Assembly (NCBI GenBank): GCA_022925895.1
Contig: JAKSYS010000580.1
Span: forward strand, 1-40,821
DNA length: 40,821 nt
Source: Fragilaria crotonensis
Taxonomy: Eukaryota; Bacillariophyta; Fragilariophyceae; Fragilariales; Fragilariaceae
Reading direction: 5' to 3'
The position numbers and the translations under genes are program-made. This document shows, piece by piece, positions 29,690 through 37,590 of this stretch (positions are counted from its first letter, which is position 1; every line of letters starts with the position of its first letter). The notes under the pieces are model-generated. The model had not been told where the DNA came from. It saw only the letters and a program-made list of their open reading frames with translations, and did no database searches.

Positions 29690-31500
29690 GTGAAGATAAC
29701 ATGTTCTGCGGATTTGCATCGCAGTTTCTTGAAAACAATTGCTCATTGTTTGATGATGCCAAAGAAGCAAAAGGCACTCCAAAGCAACCATCATGATACG
29801 CAATCATTGAAACCAGGAAGACCATCATCTGAACACGAGTACATTATCAATGATGCTGGCTGGTGCAAAGATGGTAAGTTGATCACATTGATAGCGCCGA
29901 TGATGACATCGTTGGATGTGTTTCGATGCAATCCTATCAACATTAATCTTGCAAAGCGGTTCAAAGCATTTGTATTCAATTACAACTGCCTTTATTCCAC
30001 CATTTGCCTTGTATTGTGTGACTTGAATTGTTTCAAAATACCGATGGCCAAAATAACACGAGAAACCTTTGACAACAATTTGCTTGCCTTTCATGTTGTT
30101 TGGGACACGATCAGACACAGCAGATTTGCAGCAGAAAAATGGTAATCAGCCTTTAGGATGCCCACAAATTGTATGGTGAATGAGTTCTGTCATATTGGTC
30201 ACAGGCAAAGGAGCAGCAACAGCATGCAGCAAGAAGGATGCTTAGGGTGTGCACTTGCAGAAGGAGATGATGTCTGATGCATTGGCATAAGCACATGGCA
30301 CGTAAACAAGACCAGCCATCCAACCATCTATAGCCACCACAACCATTCGTAGTTCAGTTCTTCACAATAAAATCAATATGAGAAAGACCTTGGTGCAGCA
30401 ATAAGGCATGGTTGTTGTATAAGCCTAATGTGCAAGAAGGCAACTAGGAGGCTTGCATGTTAAGGTATTGGGCATTCTCACAGTTGTTGACATGTTGCTT
30501 GGCACATGATCCATTGCATAACTCAACGGCTAAGAACAATGATTGGATAATACAGGACCATGAATGCAAGGATCCAGTCAATTGAGAGCTGCATGAAGTG
30601 TGGCAGGAGTACTGTCACCGGTAGTGGAATGGCAAACGCTCCGGAGCTAGGAAAAAACGAGATGTTTGCTGCTCATGTCATTCCAGTTCCTCCTCCTCAC
30701 CAAAGTAATCATGGATTTGATGTGACTTCTTGGAGCCTTGTAGAGAGTACACACATTCTCCATCAACATGACTTTTGGAGATGAAGTCATGCATGATATG
30801 CAAGGTGAACGTTTCAATCCATAGTTTCATGGCCTTGCTTGGAAGGGGTCTGCAACTCACACAGTTTCAGGAACAACTGTGACACCCTCACTTCCATCCT
30901 CTACTGCTCGCCGAAGGGAGTGGTTGCAGGATGTACTTCTAGATATATGATGGCATTTTGCCTTGTTCGGAGAGAGGAATCCATATCTTGTCTGTATTGT
31001 ACCATGCTTTCTGTTACTTCATGGCAAGCAATTTGCCACACTTCCTCCGAATTGGAAAATGGCGAAAACCATTTTGATCAAGCACATTCTTTGGGCAAGA
31101 ATGATCAAGGTGCTCTGTGGGCCTCTAATTATCATGAATTGTGGTAAGAACAGTATTACAACACCATTTCGATTTGATGTCAGGCATTTAGTATGGCAGT
31201 GCATCATTTTGACAGCATTGTGAATCTTGTTATGATCACATAACAAGGGGGCAAGCAACATGGCATATTCTTGCTTCAAAGCAAGGGATGCAATCCATTA
31301 TTTACTTGGTCAATTGCAGCATAATCTTTATGGACACATCAGTTGTCAATTAGAAAACTTGGAACTGCCGACTGTGACATACTAGGTCTCTTGTTGGAGG
31401 AAATGATGAAACAGAGTCAGAGCAGTCCTTTTAAGGCAGGAAAGAAACCACGTTGTTCATGCTTAAAATACTTACAAGTCAAATTTGATATGTTGTAAGG
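29690..31500 (-). pseudogene. Decayed coding DNA of unknown origin (possible old transposon)
   Basis: The block differs from its surroundings: it is AT-richer and lacks GTAC words. Fragments that read like coding sequence occur mainly on the minus strand, such as the frame 30118-29825 (HRYFETIQVTQYKANGGIK...), PSKAMKLWIETFTLHIMHDF near 30850-30790, and 31279-31019 (CDHNKIHNAVKMMHCHTKC...). They lie in different frames and are broken by stops. The plus-strand frame 29690-30145 (151 codons) is the longest but overlaps a better-looking minus frame. I found no terminal repeats and no recognisable catalytic motif. An old DNA transposon is a guess only. Confidence 0.3.
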
Positions 31501-32613
31501 AGACAGCACCAAACACGAATCAGAGATGAGAAGTTGAGACCCGCATCAAAACACAGCATTAATCAGAGGCAACAAGGCCCATGGTCGTATCAGAAGATGA
31601 TTCATGCTAGCAAGCACAATGAATGCACAAAAGATGCAGGGTTTTGGCAACAAGGCTGTGGGTTTCCGCAGTTTGAGTTGAATCACCATGTAGAACTAGT
31701 GGGATGGGAGTCCATAACCTCTTTGTGTACAACAGTCAATGTTACTCCGGAGTAGCTACACTTGACAACGAAGAGAATGCATTGTTAACACTTTGCTCCG
31801 TTCTCTGTAAGAAATTCACAAACAACAATTTAAAAGTTGCAACCCCTACCCTTTCTATTATTTGTCATACCTGTGGTCCACCACATCACAACAACAGATC
31901 CGCCCAGCAAACAGCATATACTTCGCGCGGGAATGGAAGACGGATCTGGACAGCATTTTACTGTGATGTCCGACTCGCGACTCGTGACTTAAAACAGTCT
32001 GAATATTGCATACTGCTTTCTCCAGTACTCGAGTACAATCCATGCATACACTCAAAGCAATCTTGTTTACCTTTCAGACTTCAGACTGCATAGAGAGAGC
32101 GATTCTGAGATCCGTTCTCTTCAATATATTTATGCGTTATGCATGGCTCTCTCTCTATGTACATGCATACCTGGCTACTCTAGTAGTACTCCAAGTCTTA
32201 TTGGAGATTATGTACGTATATGTGGGTATGTGCAATGCATTACCTGGTACACTCATGATATAAACTCAACATTGGAACTGATATCGACTGGACATGTGGA
32301 CGAAGAAGACGGCTTTCATCGTTGGGGCTCTCTGGAGTTTTTTGTGCAGTCGACATCCTTCGGGCACAGCCGACGCATTCATGACGAACCGCATGAAGGC
32401 GATAGGAGTTCGCATCCCGGTAGGTAGACTGTAGACTGACCCCTCCATGTTGCTCTTACTCTGCGATCTAATGTTGAGACGTGCCAAATCTCCTCTTTAC
32501 TCGTGTCTGTGACACGAATGATGCAATTCATGCAGATTCACCGATCTCTTCCTCCGGTCACGAACCGATATCTCATGCTACCATCTACAGGAGTTTCGCC
32601 AGAATCGTCAACG
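31501..32613. other. Spacer without a supported gene
   Basis: The left half resembles the neighbouring decayed block; from about 32015 on, GTAC and TACATGCATACC words typical of spacers return. The right end should hold the promoter or first exon of the membrane-protein gene at 32614. Confidence 0.4.
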
Positions 32614-33105
32614 ATGGCACTTTCTCTCTTCGGAGACTTCATTCCTTCGGATCCCGATCCTGACCTTCTAGTCGGATTCATTACAATAATCGCTGCTTGC
32701 ACTCCCTACGTCTTGTCCTTGATATTTCCCAGCTTTATCAACGAAGAGTTCTTCTTGCCCGTTTAGGAAGACAACGAGGATGGTCGGGAAGCAGAGATAG
32801 GTTGGAAGGTTCGCTACGCGACATTGGCACTCCTGCTCACTTCCCTGACTGCCGGCGAAGTTTTGTTCTTTCCCGACCGCGGTTCGGTCGCCATCTTGCG
32901 AGACAGTTACTTGTTATGGGCGGTGTTTTACACGGAAGCTACTCGCAAAATCCGATGGGAAGCCAAGAACCATATCTTGAAAGTCAAGAATCGTTTTGGC
33001 ATTCAGCTGTGGCATTCGATCGTAGTAATCATTTTGTGGGCTGACGTCTCGGCCTCTCCGACAGCAACCTTCATTATTGATTTCCTCAAGGACGTATTCA
33101 CTTGA
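32614..33105 (+). pseudogene. Small membrane protein interrupted by an in-frame TAG
   Basis: From ATG 32614 one frame of 164 codons runs to the TGA at 33103, broken only by TAG at 32764-32766. Both sides read as one protein: a hydrophobic segment LLVGFITIIAACTPYVLSLIF and INEEFFLPV before the TAG, then acidic EDNEDGREAE, a second hydrophobic segment YATLALLLTSLTAGEVLFF, a charged loop with TRKIRWEAKN, and a third segment LWHSIVVIILWAD. I do not recognise the family. The TAG may be a nonsense mutation, a sequencing error, a read-through site, or part of an acceptor (a pyrimidine-rich TTCTTCTTGCCCGTTTAG precedes), but splicing there would remove coding-like sequence. Upstream, CTACAG at 32585-32590 could be the acceptor of an earlier exon. 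Confidence 0.5.
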
Positions 33106-33374
33106 GAGCACGTGATCTTCACCACTACAACACGCAATATTGTCTCATCTGTCAACTAATCAATTTATCCCGTTAGAGACAATCGAAAATGCCTTGTGGA
33201 TGCCACAGATCACGATGTATCGGCCGCAAGGGCAAGTTTCACTACGAGAAAGCCATGAATGCCTGTATCTGCACTCTACGCGTCAGCACTTAATAAACTA
33301 TAAAGCAAACCCGCGTACTTCGTGCTCCTGTGGACCATGACAAGGCCACCTACACCAACAGTGATCAAATCTTG
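33106..33374. other. Short spacer
   Basis: No gene seen between the interrupted membrane-protein gene and the Rieske-like pseudogene. Confidence 0.4.
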
Positions 33375-33958
33375 GAAACGACTCGTTCGCCGTCGTCACT
33401 AGTAATCTTGTACACTCTGGCGTCCTTATACTCCCATCCCTCGGACGAACGCCGACAAACCAGTTCGCTTCCACGGCGGTTCATGCTTCCCAGTTCTGAA
33501 CCCGTACGTTGTGGAGCACATGGGACAAGCAACCCTCAGATCGCCTTCCGATGCCACTGAGTCTGGGATAAGGGCACTTTTGAACAAATCAAAGTCGCAT
33601 CGGGGGCAATCTCCTGGCACGTCGTACAGCTTTCCTTTAGTGCTGCTGCAAAGTAGTTGAGCGCCACCACCAAATTCCCACCCTTGATCATGCTCTTGAG
33701 TTCTGGTAGGTAGGTTGCACATGAGAAGTGGCTTCCAAGCACGTTGAGTACGTGAGCACAAGCATACTTTTCCTGGTAATGCAAAGGGATGACCTTCGAC
33801 AGAAGTGCCTGTAAACCATGTGCCACTGCCATCATTCGTTTTGTATCTTCGAGGTTTTACGTTAGACTACCCTTGCCTCGCTGTGCTCCCATCACAACAA
33901 GAGTCAACTTTTGGCAGGGATCCAGTAAGGCCAGATGAAGGAGATGATTTGACAGCAT
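33375..33958 (-). pseudogene. Decayed duplicate of the four-cysteine Rieske-like gene
   Basis: The region is homologous to the gene at 28587-29257 over exon 1, intron and exon 2. It begins at an ATG (33958) with a comparable signal-peptide region and MGAQRGKG, but the frame meets TAA where the intact gene has Gln before NLEDTK. A deletion removes the TFSSKGVKALN part, and the intron donor GTACGT is lost. Exon 2 keeps all four cysteines (CPRC and CPMC) and YGFRTGKH, then shifts frame before the end. Selection therefore relaxed only after some period of use, or the copy is fairly recent. The copia element inserted 95 bp upstream of its former start codon. Confidence 0.85.
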
Positions 33959-34048
33959 TTTCTCTGGATAGTTGTCGCATTGATCGCGTGACGAAGCTGG
34001 TGAGTTGCTGGAGAATTTTGAGAAAACACCATGCTTTTCAAAGATGTG

Positions 34049-34053
34049 CCTTG
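34049..34053. repeat. 5-bp target site duplication, left
   Basis: CCTTG directly precedes the 5' LTR and is repeated at 40256-40260. Confidence 0.92.
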
Positions 34054-34384
34054 TGTTGGGAAAGAACAACCGATTACGCGCGACATCGCACCTCCGGGTG
34101 CAAATGAGGTTGCGAAAGAACAAGTAAAAGGTAAAGACGAGATACGTGACCTAACGTGGGCCGACATAGTGAAAATGCGCCCGCGTGAAACGAAGCAGAA
34201 CGTACTACGAGGAAGAGAAGATAAAAAAGGATAAGTTGCGAGCGCACTTTCTCGCAACAATCCCGTTAGTAGAACCGAAGTTTGATTGACTTCCGACTGC
34301 TATCAACATTGTCTACACCGCCTGGAAAAGCAATAAGGAGTTAAACGCTCCATCATATTGTAGGCGGAATAGCTATTTGCAACA
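34054..34384 (+). repeat. 5' LTR, 331 bp
   Basis: TGTTG...CAACA ends. Contains a TATA-like ATAAAAAA at 34221-34228 and an inverted repeat TTGCGAG/CTCGCAA at 34236-34242 and 34251-34257. I compared it with 39925-40255 by eye and found no difference. Confidence 0.95.
34221..34228 (+). promoter_or_regulatory. TATA-like box in the 5' LTR
   Basis: ATAAAAAA lies 26 nt before 34247, the first base of the segment complementary to the primer-binding position. This distance suits a transcription start near 34247. It is inference without transcript data. Confidence 0.45.
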
Positions 34385-34398
34385 TTGTTGCGAGAAAG
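34384..34398 (+). other. Primer-binding position, complementary to the LTR itself
   Basis: Directly after the LTR, ATTGTTGCGAGAAAG (15 nt, including the last LTR base) is the exact reverse complement of LTR positions 34247-34261. It does not start with TGG, as a site for a tRNA 3' CCA end would. Self-priming from the RNA 5' end, as described for the Tf1 element of fission yeast, is the proposed reading. Confidence 0.6.
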
Positions 34399-34466
34399 GT
34401 ACAATTCCTGTATTTATACATCAGACGCAATTTCACTAACGTATCGTTCCTGCCCAAACCCGATTA

Positions 34467-34829
34467 ATGGAAGACAGAAGCTTCGAAGAGCTTGTTGAGG
34501 AACTACGAGAACTGAAGATCAAGGAAGCAGAGCTTACCGTCAGAATCGAGCACGCAAGACTAGCAAGGACAGAGAGGAGGGCCGTCGCAACAACCGCCCC
34601 ACCGCTTGAACGTACGTTTTTCACAAACGGTTTCAGGCCGGGCGATCGCGTTCGCGTCACGAACAAGGTACGGAAGCCAGCGACTGCGGGGCCAACGTGG
34701 ACCGAAGCTAGGGAGCGCCTGGCCACAGTAACAAGGGTCATTCCCGATCAGGTTCACATTCTAACGGACAACGGAACCAAGACCTGGCGAGCCCCAAATA
34801 ACCTGAAGCAGATATTCGACTCGCACTAG
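34467..34829 (+). CDS. Small ORF before gag in the copia element
   Basis: A complete frame of 120 aa starts at ATG 34467, the first ATG after the LTR. Residues 1-45 form a Glu/Arg-rich coiled coil (EELVEELRELKIKEAEL). Residues about 55-115 read GDRVRVTNKVRKPA, then TATVTRV, VHILTDNGTKTWRAPNNL, a small beta-barrel-like pattern such as SH3 or KOW folds show. I recall similar short ORFs in diatom copia elements, but the function is not known to me; nucleic-acid or chromatin binding is a guess. The stop is 5 nt before the gag ATG (34835), so gag would need reinitiation or leaky scanning on the same RNA. Confidence 0.7.
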   Translation: MEDRSFEELVEELRELKIKEAELTVRIEHARLARTERRAVATTAPPLERTFFTNGFRPGDRVRVTNKVRKPATAGPTWTEARERLATVTRVIPDQVHILTDNGTKTWRAPNNLKQIFDSH

Positions 34830-34834
34830 CCAGC

Positions 34835-35539
34835 ATGAGCAGCAACAGCAGTACCGCTGCCGACACCACCACCAGCGGTCTAACAACCGACACTGGACGA
34901 AGCAACCCCCCGGGGCGGACGGGAGGCCGCGGCAGAGGGCGCGGAGGCAGAGGAGGCGGACGCGGACACGCTCGCTCCACCGCGTCCAGGCCCAGGAGTA
35001 GCGGTTTCAAAGGCACGACCCCGGAGAAGAACGGGAACGTTTTCGAGTGTTATGATGAGCAGACGGATCGCAGGCAGTACATGAAAACGCTCGAGGCTTT
35101 GGAGGGATACGCGAAGAAGACCCTTAAATACGCCGAAGACCTGTCCCCACTCTTCGCATCCGAGATGAAGCTACCTGTACTGGAGAAACCAGCGAGGCCA
35201 GGTGAAGAGGCTGACGAAACGGACATCGCAATTTGGAACGAGGACGTTCGCGACTATGCGAAGAGGAAGCGCGTTCTCCGAGGGAACCTCGCTGCGATCC
35301 ACGCGGTTATTTGGGGACAGTGTAGCGAATCCATGAAGGCGAAAGTTAAGTCCCTTGACGGCTACGCTGACAGCGTAGCGAACGACAACTGCGAATGGCT
35401 TTTGAACAACATCAAGGCCGTCACCATGCAATTTGACGCCAAACATAACGGCTACATCTCCATGCTGGACGCCACGGCAAGTTTCTTAACTGCAGGCAGC
35501 AGCAGGGTCAGAGCGCAGACAATTACCTGGAGGCTTTGA
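34835..35539 (+). pseudogene. gag: gag, N-terminal part (frame breaks near 35470-35480)
   Basis: ATG 34835 opens a frame that begins Ser/Thr-rich and has a Gly/Arg-rich RGRGRGGRGGGRGH stretch (residues about 30-45), which may bind RNA. A helical capsid-like region follows (from about residue 65), with VIWGQCSESMKAKVKSL and CEWLLNNIKAVTMQFD. The frame changes near 35470-35480: downstream, the capsid wording continues in the -1 frame (SADNYLEALKSRSDTIEYHGG), which is the frame of the ORF ending at 37059. A lost base explains it. No clear slippery heptamer precedes the change, and it falls inside the capsid domain, so programmed frameshifting is unlikely. Confidence 0.8.
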
Positions 35540-37059
35540 AGAGCCGCAGTGACACGATTGAGTACCACGGCGGTACGATCGTTCTTAACCCAAGGCTGGC
35601 CCCAGAGACCCGAGACGACGGTACTAGATATACCGATGAGGAACGCATGAAGATTGCACGTGACTGTACTTTGGCGGCAGCCCTGATTCGAGGCTCCGAC
35701 CCAACTAGATACGGGACATTGGTTGCCGATCTCTCGAACCAATATAGTAAGGGAAAGGACGAGTACCCCAGGGACCTCGCATCTGCGTACAGTTTGCTCG
35801 TAAACTATCGCACTCCCACGAACGCAGCGCGGAACAGAAACAGCGGTAGCGGCAACACGAACGAGTCGATCGCAAACGCCGGCGGCTCCCAAGTCACCAC
35901 CGGCGGAAGTCCTGAGGGAAGTGCCATGACGTTCGCGCAGCGTGCCGCCTCCACCCCAGGAACAAATGGAGTTACGCACGACGGCGTGACCTGTTACCGC
36001 TGCAACGAAATCGGACACTATGCCTCCGATTGCCCCGCCGACACCAATTCTACTGCAGCAGCCACCACACTCGTTCAGTATGGTTTCACGCTTGCCCAGG
36101 GCGTTTCGGGGATTGACCCCTCGTGGATTTTGTTGGATTCCCAGTCCACAATCTCCGTTTTCCGCAATGCCGACATGTTAAGGAACATCAGGCCGAGCGA
36201 TCACGTCCTCCGCGCCGTTACGAACGGCGGCCACCAAGACTCAACTTTGATCGGCGATTTCCCCAACCTCGGTAAGGTCTGGTTTAACCCCCAGTCCATT
36301 GCCAACATTCTGTCCCTCGCAGAAGTCCGCAAAGTCTGTCGTGTCACTATGGACACTGATGCGGAGCCTGCTATGGTTGTTCATCGCATCGATGGATCTG
36401 CAATGAAGTTCATCGAACATGTCTGTGGTCTGTATGTCTATGTCCCACCTAATGATAGTAACCACCGCGTTACTGCTTATACCATGGTCTCCACCGTTGC
36501 CAACCAGAAAAAACCTTTTAGCCGCCGCGACGTTGCCAACGCCGACACGGCACGGGCGCTGTACCGCTTGATTGGGCGTCCCAGCGAGGCTGACTTCCAA
36601 CGCATTCTGACAGGCAATTTCATTCGCAACTGCCCAGTCACCCCTTTGGACGCCAAACGAGCCCTAATCATTTATGGGCCTGACATTGCTACCCTCAAGG
36701 GCAAGACCACACGTGCCGGCACCGCCACGCACACGCCTGCGTTCGAATCCGTTCCTCTGCCCCCTCCGGTGCTCGAACACCACCGCGACGTCGTACTGTG
36801 CGTTGATTTTTTCTTTGTCCAAGGTCATCCGTTTCTTCACACCATCTCGCGCAACATCCAGTTCCGCACAGTCAGCTCCGTCCCTGACCGCACACATTCT
36901 ACAATGGTGAAAGAAATCCAGGCCATCCTCCGCCTCTACGCCGACCGCGGTTTCCGCGTGCGCACCCTCCATGTTGATCACGAGTTCGCCTGCGTCCGCA
37001 ACGACATCTCACCAGTTCACCTTGACGTCGTCGCCCCGACAGCCACGTTGGGAAATTGA
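35479..37059 (+). pseudogene. gag C-terminus, protease and integrase N-terminal half
   Basis: This frame continues the capsid region and then shows the parts of a copia polyprotein in order. A CCHC zinc knuckle CYRCNEIGHYASDC is encoded at 35992-36033. The aspartic protease follows, with WILLDSQSTISVF; its catalytic Asp codon is at 36136. The pre-integrase region has NCPVTPLDAKRA. The integrase catalytic core has Asp in VLCVDFFFV (36805) and Asp in LHVDHEF (36976). The frame then runs into TGA at 37057, just where the conserved EIER segment with the third acidic residue should follow; that segment continues in other frames. The ORF therefore ends in mid-domain. Confidence 0.88.
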
Positions 37060-37590
37060 GCGCTCCGTTCGCACCGTGAAGGAGCGCCTCCGGTCCACCG
37101 TCCACGGTCTCCCTTCAAGCGTTTGCCCAAGCTCATGATCGTCCACATGGTGGCCGACGCTGTGCGCTGCCTCAACATGTTCCCCGCCGACAACGGCGTC
37201 TCATCTTCCTGAGCCCCTTTCCATCGTGACCGGCGTCCCGCCTCCCGACTACGCCTCTTCGTCTCGAGTTTGGCTCCTATGTCCAACTTTTCCAAGACCA
37301 TTCCCGTCCAACACCATCGCTGCCCGCACCCTCGGCGCCATTGCCCTCACCCCGACTGGCAACGCGCACGGCGACTACCACTTCCTGTCGCTCGCGTCCG
37401 GTTGTCGTGTCTCCCGACACCGCTGGACCGCCCTCCGATGACCGACATTGCTATCGCTCGTGTCGAGGCCCTCGCCCTTCACGAAAAGCAGCCCCTCATT
37501 CAGGAGGATGGCCTCGTCGTTGAATGGCGCCCAAACCAGCCTGTTGACGTTGACGAATACGACCGCGACTACGTTCCCCCTTCGCGATGA
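37035..37590 (+). pseudogene. Integrase C-terminal region with a cluster of frame changes
   Basis: Coding wording is continuous but jumps between frames at least six times in about 550 bp. Recognisable pieces are DSHV, EIERSVRTVKERLR, LPKLMIVHMVADAVRCLNMFP, LSIVTGVPPPDY, ARTLGAIALTP and VVEWRPNQPVD. The jumps mostly look like single missing bases in short homopolymer runs. On either side the frames are long and clean. Confidence 0.8.

Noticed and set aside
34031-34234. Separate small gene at the start of the 5' LTR
   Set aside because: It is the LTR-encoded tail of pol, identical to the end of the frame that stops at 40105, with a chance upstream ATG in flanking DNA.
35470-35490. Programmed -1 frameshift between gag and the following frame
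   Set aside because: There is no clear X-XXY-YYZ heptamer, and the change falls inside the capsid region, where a frameshift signal would make no sense; a lost base explains it better.
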